From NCBI GenBank assembly GCA_945895265.1, contig CAMDEF010000026.1:1-52135 (forward strand): 52,135 nucleotides of DNA. The letters are read 5' to 3'. The notes under the pieces were generated by a model. That model was not told where the DNA came from and did not search any database. It was given only the letters and a program-made list of their open reading frames with translations. The stretch comes from Bordetella parapertussis (GTDB lineage Bacteria > Pseudomonadota > Gammaproteobacteria > Burkholderiales > Burkholderiaceae_B). Made by a program: the position numbers and the translations under genes. How positions within the stretch are numbered: the stretch's first letter is position 1; every line of letters starts with the position of its first letter. Below are positions 16,782-25,388 of the stretch, in pieces.

Positions 16782-18152
16782 ATGTCTAATATTGCGGTCA
16801 TCGGCGCCGGCCCAGCTGGCCTGATGGCCGCTGAGACGCTTGCGCAGGCAGGGCATACGGTTCAAGTGTTTGAAGCCAAACCTTCGGCGGGCCGCAAGTT
16901 TTTGATGGCGGGTCGCGGTGGTCTAAACATCACGCACTCTGAGCCTGCCGAGCGGTTTAACGCACGGTATGGTGCGCGTGCGCCTGAGTTTGCTGCGATG
17001 CTGGCTGCGCTTAATGCCAATGCGCTGTGCGAATGGGTGCAGGGCTTAGGGATTGAAACCTTTGTGGGTTCGTCGGGGCGTGTGTTTCCGGCTGAGATGA
17101 AGGCGGCGCCGTTGCTGCGTGCCTGGATCAATCGCTTACGTAAACAAAACGTGCAGTTTTTGATGCGGCATCGGTGGCTGGGGTTTGAACTTGACCACGG
17201 TTCAGACGAGCAAGGCTCAGAGGCTTCAGGGCCAGAGTCTAGTCCGTCAGAGAAACGAGTCCCAGAGGCGCAAGTAGCCGCGAAACCTACTCTGCGCTTT
17301 GAATCGCCGAAAGGCGAAGTGACTGTCACGCCTGATGCGGTCATTCTCGCCCTAGGCGGCGGCAGCTGGGCGCGTCTAGGCTCAGACGGAGCTTGGTGGC
17401 CGCTGTTGCAACAGCATGGCGTCGAGCTTGCGCCGTTACTGCCGAGCAATGGTGGCTTCGAAACCAAATGGTCGCAATACTTTATTGATCAGTGCGCAGG
17501 TCAGCCGCTTAAAACTGCCGAGTTTTGGCTGACGACCACGCCTGCGAGGGCAAGCAAAGGGCGTCCTAAAAGCGCTAAGACCACACGCACAGTCGCGGCA
17601 GGTAAGCAGACCGCACATCTGCGAGGCGAATGTTTAATGACTGAGCATGGGCTTGAGGGTGGCGCTATTTACACGCTGTCAGCAGCGTTGCGTGATGAAA
17701 TCTTACGTCACAGCTCGGTCACGCTGTACGTTGATTTACTGCCTGATCACACCGCCGAAAAAGTCTTGACTGAGGTGTCGCACCCTCGAGGTACGCGCTC
17801 ACTTTCATCGCACCTTCGCTCACGCTTAGGTATACATGGTGTCAAAGCCGCGCTGTTGCGCGAATGCTTGTCCGCTGAAACGTTTAAGGATTCAGCGCAG
17901 TTAGCCGCGGGCCTCAAAGCCTTGCCAATTGTCTTAACCGCGTGTCGCCCAATCGACGAGGCAATCAGCACCGCAGGCGGTGTGCAGTTTGAAGGCCTCA
18001 CCAAGCAGCTAATGATTAAAAGCTTACCCGGCATCTTTTGCGCCGGCGAAATGCTAGATTGGGAAGCCCCTACTGGCGGCTATCTCATCAACGGGGCGAT
18101 GGCATCGGGTAAAGCGGCTGCGGTCGGGGTGAGTGAGTGGTTGTCTGGCTAG
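16782..18152 (+). CDS. HI0933/TIGR03862-like flavoprotein
   Basis: A 456-residue FAD-binding protein of the HI0933-like (BaiN/TIGR03862) family. N-terminal FAD motif: VIGAGPAGLMAAETLAQAG; family block: AGRKFLMAGRGGLNITHSE (about 36-54); C-terminal block: FCAGEMLDWEAPTGGYLING. Residues about 145-168 form an acidic Ser/Glu-rich insertion absent from the core fold, and 250-275 are Lys/Arg/Thr-rich. The biochemical role of the family is mostly unknown. It may be the last gene of the ABC/oxidase operon (2 bp after ridA) or a housekeeping gene reached by readthrough. Its TAG stop shares a CTAG palindrome with the convergent AbrB-like gene. Confidence 0.88.
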   Translation: MSNIAVIGAGPAGLMAAETLAQAGHTVQVFEAKPSAGRKFLMAGRGGLNITHSEPAERFNARYGARAPEFAAMLAALNANALCEWVQGLGIETFVGSSGRVFPAEMKAAPLLRAWINRLRKQNVQFLMRHRWLGFELDHGSDEQGSEASGPESSPSEKRVPEAQVAAKPTLRFESPKGEVTVTPDAVILALGGGSWARLGSDGAWWPLLQQHGVELAPLLPSNGGFETKWSQYFIDQCAGQPLKTAEFWLTTTPARASKGRPKSAKTTRTVAAGKQTAHLRGECLMTEHGLEGGAIYTLSAALRDEILRHSSVTLYVDLLPDHTAEKVLTEVSHPRGTRSLSSHLRSRLGIHGVKAALLRECLSAETFKDSAQLAAGLKALPIVLTACRPIDEAISTAGGVQFEGLTKQLMIKSLPGIFCAGEMLDWEAPTGGYLINGAMASGKAAAVGVSEWLSG

Positions 18153-18415
18153 ACGTTACTTTTTGTTTTGCGCTTTGATGCTGTAGCTATATTCTGATTG
18201 GCCCACGCCAAGGCGCCGTCTAGTTTTTTTGCGGTTGAAGGCTGGTGCAGCCATCGTTCGTTGTCTGGGATGATTGTTACCGTTCGAATGACCCAGACCC
18301 CGGGTTCTGGGTTTTCGACTAACACCTTTCGCCCAGCGAATTCTTTCCCGAGTGAGATCTGGCCACTCGTCCCAATTGACTTAACGATTTGTTGTTCTGC
18401 TGGAAGTGCATCCAT
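18149..18415 (-). CDS. Small AbrB/MazE-like DNA-binding protein (orphan antitoxin-like)
   Basis: An 88-residue protein. I chose the ATG at 18415 because GAGAGG lies 6 nt upstream. The core IGTSGQISLGKEFAGRKVLV resembles the swapped-hairpin AbrB/SpoVT/MazE fold, and EPGVWVIRTVTIIPDNERWL follows; the C-terminal third is helical and basic (SKRKTKSNV). From memory such proteins are common in beta- and gamma-proteobacteria as antitoxin-like genes. No toxin gene is adjacent: its neighbours are a flavoprotein (convergent) and an amidohydrolase (divergent), so it looks like an orphan. A cluster of inverted and direct repeats lies directly upstream and suggests self-repression. An earlier in-frame ATG at 18436 lacks a ribosome site. 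Confidence 0.7.
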   Translation of the reverse strand: MDALPAEQQIVKSIGTSGQISLGKEFAGRKVLVENPEPGVWVIRTVTIIPDNERWLHQPSTAKKLDGALAWANQNIATASKRKTKSNV

Positions 18416-18430
18416 GTCGCGCCTCTCTAT

Positions 18431-18463
18431 TTTCATGCTGCATGAATGCATTATTGCATGAAA
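18431..18463. promoter_or_regulatory. Palindromic operator candidate of the AbrB-like gene
   Basis: Perfect 8-bp inverted arms TTTCATGC (18431-18438) and GCATGAAA (18456-18463) flank a second direct copy of TGCATGAA (18439-18446), giving three related half-sites in 33 bp. They lie 16 bp upstream of the start codon, where a self-repressing AbrB-fold protein would bind. Confidence 0.6.
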
Positions 18464-18573
18464 GTAAAACATAGCGAAGGTAATTGTGCTGCGAAGCCCT
18501 GTATTTTTTAGCAATTTGTGCAAAAGTTAGGGCTAGCGCTTGCCTCACAAACCCTTCTTGAGCCGTCCCCACC

Positions 18574-20079
18574 ATGAGCCTCCTTAGCCCTGACGAACTT
18601 GCCGCTTTAATCCCCGCCGAGTCATCGATTTTTCCGGCGCCAATCCCGGTTCAGTGCGTCTCAAGTGATGAGTTTTTGCCCGGCGTTCAAACGCCTAAGC
18701 AAAAAGAATATGAAGCACGTGTCAAAGCGCTTGGCGCAGAGCTCGCAAAAAAACAAGGTCTCACACGTCGCAAGTTCTTTAAATCTGCCTCGGGGATGGC
18801 CGCCGCGTTTTTAGCGATGAACGAGACCTATGGCCCAGTGTTTGGCGTGTCGAGTGCTGAGGCCGCGACGCCCGAGATGGCCAACGAGCGCGCGCAGTCG
18901 CTATCTGGCCAGTTCATCATGGATATGCACACGCACTTTTTGCGTGACGACACGACCCTTGCAGGTTTTGTGCGTAGTCGCGAAGCCGTTGGCAAAGCGG
19001 GTTGGAACCCAGCCCTAGTGGGTAAGCCCCAAACGCTTGAAGATCTTAAGTTTGCCAATTACTTAAAAGAAATATTTTTGGATAGCGATACCAAGGTGGC
19101 GTGCATTAGCGGTGCGCCCTCAGAAAAGGTGACCGATTGGTTTTTAACCAACGACATGAAAAACCAGGCGCGTGCCACCATCAACTCAATCGCAGGGTCA
19201 AAGCGCGCTTTTGCTCACGCCATCTTTACCCCAAGCTATGCCGGTTGGCTAGACGAAATCGATCGTGCCATTGAGGTGCTTAAGCCCGACTCATTTAAGG
19301 GCTACACGATTGGTGACAACACCAACAAGCAGTTGTCGGTGCACCCTTGGCGTTTAGATGATGAAAAACTTGTTTACCCCGCCTATGAAAAGTTTGTGAA
19401 AGCCGGGCTTAAAAACGTGTGTATTCATAAAGGCTTGTTTCCACCTTCGGTTGAAAAGAGTTTTCCAAATCTCTTGCAATACGCCAAGGTCGATGATGTG
19501 GCGAAGGCGGCAAAAGATTGGCCACAACTGAACTTCATCATCTATCACGGTGGCTATCGCTATAGCGGCGGTGGCGGCGCACAGGGCGCCTGGGAACAGT
19601 TTGAAAAAACCGGTCGCATCGACTGGGTCAGTGATTTGGCGGATATACCCGGCAAGTATGGCGTAACCAATGTGTACGCCGATGTCGGGCAGCTGTTTGC
19701 ACAGTCTACGATTGCAGATCCACGCGTCTCGGCAGTGATGATGGGCCAGTTGATCGCTGGCCTGGGCGCTGATCACGTGTGTTGGGGCACCGACGCCATC
19801 TGGACAGGTGCACCACAGTGGCAAATCGAAGCGCTGCGTCGTCTTGAAATCCCAGAAGACTTACAAAAGCGTTATGGGTTGAAGCCGTTAGGCCCAGCTG
19901 ATGGCCCGGTTAAGCGCGCCATTTTTGGCGAGAACAACGCACGGCTGTACAACTTCACGCCGGCTCAGCGTGCTGCTGTCAGCGCCGATAAGATCGCCAG
20001 CGGTAAAGCGATTTATGACCGGCACGGTGACGGACGCACCAACATGGCTTATGGGTACGTGAACCGCGGTGTTGCGTGA
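18574..20079 (+). CDS. Amidohydrolase-family protein with internal Tat-type signal
   Basis: A 501-residue TIM-barrel metal hydrolase of the amidohydrolase 2 class (decarboxylase/hydrolase relatives). Metal-site cues are MDMHTHFLRDD (about residue 112), FIIYHGGYRY in the middle and WGTDAIWTGAPQW near 410. A twin-arginine motif LTRRKFFKSASGMAAAFLA lies at 63-81, followed by AEAA. About 60 residues precede it, an unusually long n-region. No suitable in-frame ATG close to the Arg pair is evident. The IclR gene ends 4 bp beyond its stop in the opposite direction. The substrate is unknown. Confidence 0.88.
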   Translation: MSLLSPDELAALIPAESSIFPAPIPVQCVSSDEFLPGVQTPKQKEYEARVKALGAELAKKQGLTRRKFFKSASGMAAAFLAMNETYGPVFGVSSAEAATPEMANERAQSLSGQFIMDMHTHFLRDDTTLAGFVRSREAVGKAGWNPALVGKPQTLEDLKFANYLKEIFLDSDTKVACISGAPSEKVTDWFLTNDMKNQARATINSIAGSKRAFAHAIFTPSYAGWLDEIDRAIEVLKPDSFKGYTIGDNTNKQLSVHPWRLDDEKLVYPAYEKFVKAGLKNVCIHKGLFPPSVEKSFPNLLQYAKVDDVAKAAKDWPQLNFIIYHGGYRYSGGGGAQGAWEQFEKTGRIDWVSDLADIPGKYGVTNVYADVGQLFAQSTIADPRVSAVMMGQLIAGLGADHVCWGTDAIWTGAPQWQIEALRRLEIPEDLQKRYGLKPLGPADGPVKRAIFGENNARLYNFTPAQRAAVSADKIASGKAIYDRHGDGRTNMAYGYVNRGVA

Positions 20080-20083
20080 GCGA

Positions 20084-20878
20084 TCAGTCTGTCTCAGCGG
20101 TCAGTAGGTGCTGCTGAATTTGCTCAATGGCTTTGGTGATCTCGCTCAGTGCGAGGTCTGAGCGCGCTTTATCCATGCGCGTAGTTAACGTTGAGACGCT
20201 AATGCCGGCGATCGGCACATTGTTCTTATCTCTTAAGGGCACGGCAATCGAGCGTACACCCGGTAGTTCAATTACGTCACTGATCACAAAACCACGCGTG
20301 CGTGCACGTGCAATGGTTTTGCGTGCATTGGCTTCAGAGTAGTTAGGATATTTTTCGCGACAGCGCTCGGCATTGACTTTAAAGATACGCTCGATCTCGT
20401 TGTCATCCAAAAAACTCATAATGGCCAAGGCGCCACCGCCAACGTTTAGGGGGCGTCGCTTGCCAACCTCAAGCACAAACACCTTGATCGGAAATGCCCC
20501 TTCAGCACGATCAATACACACCCCATCAAACCCAGCGCGCGCGGTGAGTGAGACGGTATCGCCGGTGGCCTGCGCAATGTGTTGCAGGTGAGGATGACAT
20601 AGGTCGCGAATGTTGGTGCGTGGGCTTGCTGCCAGCCCCATTTCGTAAATGGCGCTGCCTAAAAAATATCGTTTGGTGCTTTCGTCTTGTCGGATCAGGC
20701 CTTCAGACACCAAGCCTTGCAAGATCCGATGCGCAGTAGGGCGCTCGATGGCGACCTCGGTGCACAAGTCGATCAGACGCGCGCCAATGCGGTTACGCGC
20801 TGACACCCCGCGCAGCAGGGCTGCAACACGCTGCACAACTTGTGTACCTGATTTGGTGGCGGCACTGGGGATTGTCAT
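20084..20878 (-). CDS. IclR-family transcriptional regulator
   Basis: A 264-residue IclR regulator. The N-terminal winged HTH (RIGARLIDLCTEVAIERPTA followed by HRILQGL) precedes the GAF-like effector domain with the IclR pattern (DTVSLTARAGFDGVCIDRAEG, GGGALAIMSFLDDNE, TRGFVISDVIELPGVRSIAVP). Its 3' end almost touches the amidohydrolase gene and its 5' end faces the methionine sulfoxide reductase gene across 258 bp. Likely targets are the amidohydrolase or the divergent genes (inference). Confidence 0.93.
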   Translation of the reverse strand: MTIPSAATKSGTQVVQRVAALLRGVSARNRIGARLIDLCTEVAIERPTAHRILQGLVSEGLIRQDESTKRYFLGSAIYEMGLAASPRTNIRDLCHPHLQHIAQATGDTVSLTARAGFDGVCIDRAEGAFPIKVFVLEVGKRRPLNVGGGALAIMSFLDDNEIERIFKVNAERCREKYPNYSEANARKTIARARTRGFVISDVIELPGVRSIAVPLRDKNNVPIAGISVSTLTTRMDKARSDLALSEITKAIEQIQQHLLTAETD

Positions 20879-21136
20879 GCCGAATTATTCCACATTTTGG
20901 TCGTAGTAGCCACATAGTCGTACATGATGACGAACGCGGCCAACAAGATACCGAGTACGAGATCGCGAGCTGAGTTTTGCTGGGCGACGGTTGCGCTAAG
21001 ATCCTTTCAGCTCGATAGTGCCAGTAAACTGGTGTGCTTTTCGCAATGGCGCTCGACGATTGCCTTTTTCAACATGACTGTCGGCGATTGCCATGTTCGC
21101 CCTGACAATCGACGATTCAAGCTACTTTGATCCAAT

Positions 21137-21640
21137 ATGTTTGACACCATCTCTTTAGCGCATCTTCCCAAGCCCGCTCAGTACGAAGCGCTGGCCACCC
21201 AAGCGCACGCCTTGATGGCTGGTGAACACAATCTGATCGCAAACGCCGCTAATCTGTCTGCGCTTGTAATGAGCTCGTTACCTGATCTCAATTGGGCTGG
21301 CTTTTATCTGTATGACGGCACCGAGCTTGTGCTTGGGCCGTTTCAGGGTAAGCCGGCTTGCCTGCGTATTGCACTCAACCGCGGTGTGTGCGGTAAGGCG
21401 GCCACCACTGGGCAAACGCAACTCGTGCCTGATGTGCATGCGTTTCCTGGTCATATTGCGTGCGATGCCGCTTCGCGCTCTGAGTTGGTGGTGCCATTAC
21501 TGCACCAGGGCAAGCTGCTCGGCGTGTGGGATGTTGATAGCCCTGTGTTGAATCGTTTTGATGCCAGCGATCAAGCGGGCATGCAAGCCTTGTGTAAAAT
21601 TTTTCTTTCTTCACTGTTGCCGGAATGGACTCGCTCATGA
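21137..21640 (+). CDS. msrC: Free methionine-(R)-sulfoxide reductase (GAF domain)
   Basis: A 167-residue GAF-domain enzyme that reduces free methionine-R-sulfoxide. The three characteristic cysteines are at 75, 85 and 109 (KPACLRI, RGVCGKA, GHIACD). Their 10- and 24-residue spacing is that recalled for the E. coli enzyme. The flanking block DVHAFPGHIACD is nearly invariant in the family. It is probably cytosolic and thioredoxin-dependent. Its TGA overlaps the start of the GMC oxidoreductase in an ATGA junction, a combination I do not recall as standard. Confidence 0.92.
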   Translation: MFDTISLAHLPKPAQYEALATQAHALMAGEHNLIANAANLSALVMSSLPDLNWAGFYLYDGTELVLGPFQGKPACLRIALNRGVCGKAATTGQTQLVPDVHAFPGHIACDAASRSELVVPLLHQGKLLGVWDVDSPVLNRFDASDQAGMQALCKIFLSSLLPEWTRS

Positions 21641-23244
21641 GCACACCCAACGCGTTAGACTTTGATTACGTCATCGTAGGTGCAGGCTCGGCCGGATGCC
21701 TTCTGGCTAATCGCCTGTCGGCTGACTCGTCCAAACGCGTCTTGCTGCTTGAAGCAGGCGGGCCCGACAACTGGCACTGGATCCACATCCCTGTGGGCTA
21801 CTTGTATTGCATCGGCAACCCCCGCACCGACTGGTGTTACAAAACCAAGGCCGATCCAGGGTTGAATGGCCGTCAACTCGGCTACCCACGTGGTCGCGTG
21901 TTGGGTGGTTGCTCATCCATTAACGGCATGATCTATATGCGTGGCCAACGTGCTGATTACGATGGCTGGGCTGCGCTTGGTAACACAGGCTGGGGTTGGG
22001 ATGACTTGTTGCCTTTGTATAAGGGCATGGAAAACCATCACGGTGGCGCCAGCGAGTTTCATGGTGCGGGCGGCGAATGGAACGTCGAACGCGTGCGCTT
22101 GTCGTGGGAGATTCTGGATTCGTTTCGCGAGGCGGCCGCGCAGGCAGGCATCCAACCCGTCAATGACTTTAATTCGGGTGACAACGAGGGTAGCGACTAC
22201 TTTGAAGTGAATCAGCGCGAAGGCTGGCGCTGGAACACTTCTAAAGCGTTCTTGCGCCCAATCAAACACCGCCGCAACTTAACGGTGTTGACGCACGCGC
22301 ACACCACGCGCTTAGTGTTTGAAGGTAAGCGAGTGACAGGTGTTGAGTTTCTGAAAGACGGACACAAGCAGATCGTACGTGCACACACTGAGGTGGTCAT
22401 GGCTGCCGGTTCAATCGGCACGCCACAAATCATGCAGGCTTCGGGCTTGGGCGCAACAAGCTTGCTGGCGCCCCTCGGGATTCAAACCGTGCAAGAGCTT
22501 CCCGGTGTCGGGCAAAACTTGCAAGACCATCTGCAGTTGCGCATGATCTATCGCGTAGAGGGTACGCGCACCTTAAACACCATCGTGAATTCGTTGTGGG
22601 GTAAGGCAATGATTGGGCTTGAGTATGCCTTAACGCGGCGTGGCCCCATGAGCATGGCTCCTTCGCAATTAGGCGTGTTTGCCAAGTCAGATCCGCAACA
22701 AGCACGTGCTAACGTTGAGTATCACGTGCAGCCGTTGTCGCTTGAAAAATTTGGTGAACCCTTGCATAGCTTTCCAGCGTTTACTGCTTCAATTTGCAAC
22801 GTACGCCCTACAAGTCGTGGCCACGTCAATATCGTGTCGCCCGATACGGCGCAGTCGCCCGAGATTTTGTGCAACTACTTATCAACGGCCGAAGATCGTC
22901 GCGTGGCAGCCGACAGCATTCGTTTAACGCGACGTATTGTGGGGCAGTCTGCCTTGGCGCGCTTCAATCCTCAAGAGATCAAGCCGGGCCTGACCGACGA
23001 TAGCGAAGAGTCGCTCGCACGCGCGGCCGGCGAAATCGGCACGACGATTTTTCACCCTGTGGGTACATGCAAAATGGGCCAAGATGCGATGGCCGTGGTC
23101 GATGCGAATTTACGCGTGCATGGTGTGCAGGGCCTGCGCGTGGCCGATGCCTCGATCATGCCAACGATTACATCGGGCAACACCAACTCGCCGACACTTG
23201 TGATTGCCGAGAAGGCTGCAAAAATGATGTTGAGCGGGGCTTAG
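21637..23244 (+). CDS. GMC-family FAD oxidoreductase (choline dehydrogenase-like)
   Basis: A 535-residue glucose-methanol-choline oxidoreductase that oxidises an alcohol with FAD. The N-terminal dinucleotide motif is FDYVIVGAGSAGCLLANRLS, followed by GMC signature 1 (GYPRGRVLGGCSSINGMIYM) and signature 2 (GSIGTPQIMQASGLG). The catalytic His region is FHPVGTCKMG and the second His/Asn position is in SGNTNSPTLVIAEKAA. The start at 21637 is coupled to the preceding gene (ATGA); an ATG at 21625 is also in frame. Choline itself is not supported, since no betaine aldehyde dehydrogenase is nearby. Confidence 0.93.
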   Translation: MSTPNALDFDYVIVGAGSAGCLLANRLSADSSKRVLLLEAGGPDNWHWIHIPVGYLYCIGNPRTDWCYKTKADPGLNGRQLGYPRGRVLGGCSSINGMIYMRGQRADYDGWAALGNTGWGWDDLLPLYKGMENHHGGASEFHGAGGEWNVERVRLSWEILDSFREAAAQAGIQPVNDFNSGDNEGSDYFEVNQREGWRWNTSKAFLRPIKHRRNLTVLTHAHTTRLVFEGKRVTGVEFLKDGHKQIVRAHTEVVMAAGSIGTPQIMQASGLGATSLLAPLGIQTVQELPGVGQNLQDHLQLRMIYRVEGTRTLNTIVNSLWGKAMIGLEYALTRRGPMSMAPSQLGVFAKSDPQQARANVEYHVQPLSLEKFGEPLHSFPAFTASICNVRPTSRGHVNIVSPDTAQSPEILCNYLSTAEDRRVAADSIRLTRRIVGQSALARFNPQEIKPGLTDDSEESLARAAGEIGTTIFHPVGTCKMGQDAMAVVDANLRVHGVQGLRVADASIMPTITSGNTNSPTLVIAEKAAKMMLSGA

Positions 23245-23341
23245 AGCGCTAAGATTTTTATCGACGCAAAACGTCTAAAGGTTGGTACGAAGATCTAAAG
23301 GTTGACACTCTAGCGTGACGGTTTAGGATTTGCGTCTGAGC
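23245..23341. repeat. Convergent spacer with direct and inverted repeats
   Basis: Between two convergent stops lie two direct copies of TCTAAAGGTTG (23274-23284 and 23294-23304, 20-bp period). An 8-bp inverted pair, GACGCAAA (23263-23270) and TTTGCGTC (23329-23336), could close a long-looped hairpin. No T-tail is seen and the function is unclear. Confidence 0.35.
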
Positions 23342-23845
23342 CTAGCGCGCCAAGATTTGTACCAACTCTTGTAGCGGTTTAATTTCGCAATCCACCTCGG
23401 GCGCCTTGCGTTCGAGTACAACAAAGTCACCCGCTTGCTGCGCTAACAATGGGTGATGCCACGTACCAGGGTGAAAACTCACACCGCACGAGCCATCCAA
23501 CCAAAAGGCCGCTAAGCTTGACTCAAGTGGCTGCCTGCCTTGAAACGTCGGGTCGCCTAAGGCAACCACCACCACAAATGGCACGCCAGCTAACGGGATA
23601 AACGACTGACTGCCCAACACGTGACGCTCAAGTTCGCGTGCGACAAAAGGCAAAGGGTTGGCTTTTGCACGATACAGATTCAAGCTCGCCTGGCCGCCTG
23701 CCTGCGACAGGTCGGGATCAGGCAGAGCGATTTTTTCGCTTGTGCCCGCATTGATAAATAGCCCGCTCGAGACAGCACCACCCAAAACAGAACCGTAAGG
23801 GGCAAACGCAGTCGCGCTAAGAGTTTGAGTGTTTAGTGTGCGCAT
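23342..23845 (-). CDS. allA: Ureidoglycolate lyase (AllA family)
   Basis: A 167-residue cupin-like protein of the ureidoglycolate lyase family, which splits ureidoglycolate to glyoxylate and urea in purine/allantoin breakdown. Family blocks are SATAFAPYGSVLGG (about 10-23), LERHVLGSQSFIPLAG with a metal-type His, FVVVVALGD, and GVSFHPGTWHHPLLA near 125-139. The rest of an allantoin pathway is not in the window, although an amidase lies 1.5 kb away. It is transcribed alone, divergent from the antiporter-like gene across about 180 bp. Confidence 0.88.
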   Translation of the reverse strand: MRTLNTQTLSATAFAPYGSVLGGAVSSGLFINAGTSEKIALPDPDLSQAGGQASLNLYRAKANPLPFVARELERHVLGSQSFIPLAGVPFVVVVALGDPTFQGRQPLESSLAAFWLDGSCGVSFHPGTWHHPLLAQQAGDFVVLERKAPEVDCEIKPLQELVQILAR

Positions 23846-24028
23846 TGTCGCTTCAGGGCAGAATCATTTAGAAACCTTTGAGTGACAATTCTTACACATA
23901 ATCGGTCGTAAATCCTTTTGTTCTGGTAATTGTCTGCGGTATAGTCTTTGGCAGTACAAACCCTATTTGGGCGAAGCGCGCGTTGTCTTTGCTTCCTTCG
24001 TATTTTTACCTGCTTGAAAAGGTATCGC

Positions 24029-25300
24029 ATGAACATGCCTCACTCCATCCAAATCATCGCAACGGTCTTGTTTGCAGTGGCCATTATTCACACGTTTTCA
24101 GTGCCGGTGTTTGCACGCCTGGCGCATAAAAATGGCCCGCATGCAGGCATGTGGCATTTTTTGTCTGAAGTTGAAGCGGTGTTTGGTCTTTGGGCCTTTG
24201 TGCTGTTGGTCGCGATGGCAATGCTTGCCGGTGTGCCCACCATGGTCAATTACGTCGACACGACCAATTTTACAGAGCCGTTATTCGTGTTTGCCATCAT
24301 GGTTGTGGCTGCCAGTCGCCCGATTCTTGAACTGGTCGGTGGCGTTGTGCGTGCGATTGCACGAATGATCCCTTTGTCGCGACACTTAACGACGTATTTT
24401 GTGGTGCTGACGGTCGTACCGCTGTCGGGGTCATTAATTACCGAACCCGCAGCCATGACACTAGCCGCACTGTTGTTGCGCGACGCTTACTTCAAGCGGC
24501 CGGGCCACAGTGCCTTTAAATACATGACGCTTGGCGTGTTATTTGTGAACGTATCGATTGGTGGCGTGTTAAGCGCTTATGCAGCCCCGCCTGTGCTGAT
24601 GGTTGCACAAACTTTTGGCTGGGATTCTGCCTATATGTTGACCCACTTCGGTTGGCGCGCTGTCTTGGCCGTGTCGTTTAACGCTCTTATTTTGACCGTT
24701 ATTAATCGTAAAGTGTTGTTAAGTGGTGAGGTTGAAACACACCGTGGTGTCACGCAAGATGCACCCGTACGCGTGCCGCCACTCACTATTTTGATCCACA
24801 TTGCGTTCTTGGTTGGCATCGTTGTTTTTGCTCACCACCCTGCGGTCTTTATGGGGTTGTTAGTATTATTTATCGGTTTTTGCCACGCCTACAAGCGTTT
24901 TCAGTCGCCCTTGATGCTTAAAGAAGGTTTGATGGTCGGCTTCTTTTTGGCGGGTCTCGTGCTGTTAGGGACTTTGCAAAAGTGGTGGTTGCAAGATTTA
25001 TTAGGTAGCTTGTCGCCCATCGTTTTGTTTTGGGGCGCAACCGCACTCACGGCGATTACCGATAACGCGGCTTTAACGTATCTTGGCTCGTTGGTCGAGG
25101 GTACCTCTGAGGCGTGGCGTTATATGCTGGTGGCCGGCGCCGTCACAGGCGGTGGTTTAACCGTGATCGCAAATGCGCCAAACCCAGCAGGTTTTGCGAT
25201 TTTGAAATCGACCTTTGATAACGAAACGATTGCACCGGGCCCGTTATTTATTGCTGCTTTGGGCCCCACACTTGTAGCCGCCGCGTTGTTTTTGTTCTAG
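24029..25300 (+). CDS. Putative Na+/H+ antiporter-like membrane protein
   Basis: A 423-residue inner-membrane protein with about 11-12 hydrophobic helices, resembling the putative Na+/H+ antiporter family Na_H_antiport_3. Characteristic polar membrane segments are SGSLITEPAAMTLAALLLRD and TALTAITDNAALTYLGSLVEG, the kind of buried Asp/Asn/Glu positions seen in ion transporters. The start at 24029 is set by GAAAAGG seven bases upstream; the frame extends further 5' but without a protein-like sequence. Ion specificity is family-based inference. Confidence 0.85.
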   Translation: MNMPHSIQIIATVLFAVAIIHTFSVPVFARLAHKNGPHAGMWHFLSEVEAVFGLWAFVLLVAMAMLAGVPTMVNYVDTTNFTEPLFVFAIMVVAASRPILELVGGVVRAIARMIPLSRHLTTYFVVLTVVPLSGSLITEPAAMTLAALLLRDAYFKRPGHSAFKYMTLGVLFVNVSIGGVLSAYAAPPVLMVAQTFGWDSAYMLTHFGWRAVLAVSFNALILTVINRKVLLSGEVETHRGVTQDAPVRVPPLTILIHIAFLVGIVVFAHHPAVFMGLLVLFIGFCHAYKRFQSPLMLKEGLMVGFFLAGLVLLGTLQKWWLQDLLGSLSPIVLFWGATALTAITDNAALTYLGSLVEGTSEAWRYMLVAGAVTGGGLTVIANAPNPAGFAILKSTFDNETIAPGPLFIAALGPTLVAAALFLF

Positions 25301-25388
25301 GTTTTTTATAACTTGCCAGAGTACCCGTGGCAGAGCCTAATGCTCGGCTTTTCGTTCCTCGACCTTAACCTTGTCAGAGCACCCCATC

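Noticed and set aside
16862..17467. 201-codon minus-strand frame inside the HI0933-like gene
   Set aside because: It is opposite a well-supported flavoprotein with intact FAD motifs, and the translation is Ser/Pro/Arg-rich and unlike any protein.
21050..21120. Repeated CGACGATTGCC-like elements before the methionine sulfoxide reductase gene
   Set aside because: Two similar copies are present, but spacing and symmetry are too loose to claim an IclR operator.
23846..24028. Possible ion-sensing riboswitch in the leader of the antiporter-like gene
   Set aside because: The leader shows no stable nested helices or conserved motif that I can match to the known lithium or sodium RNA classes, so I make no call. 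A covariance-model search of this interval would settle it.
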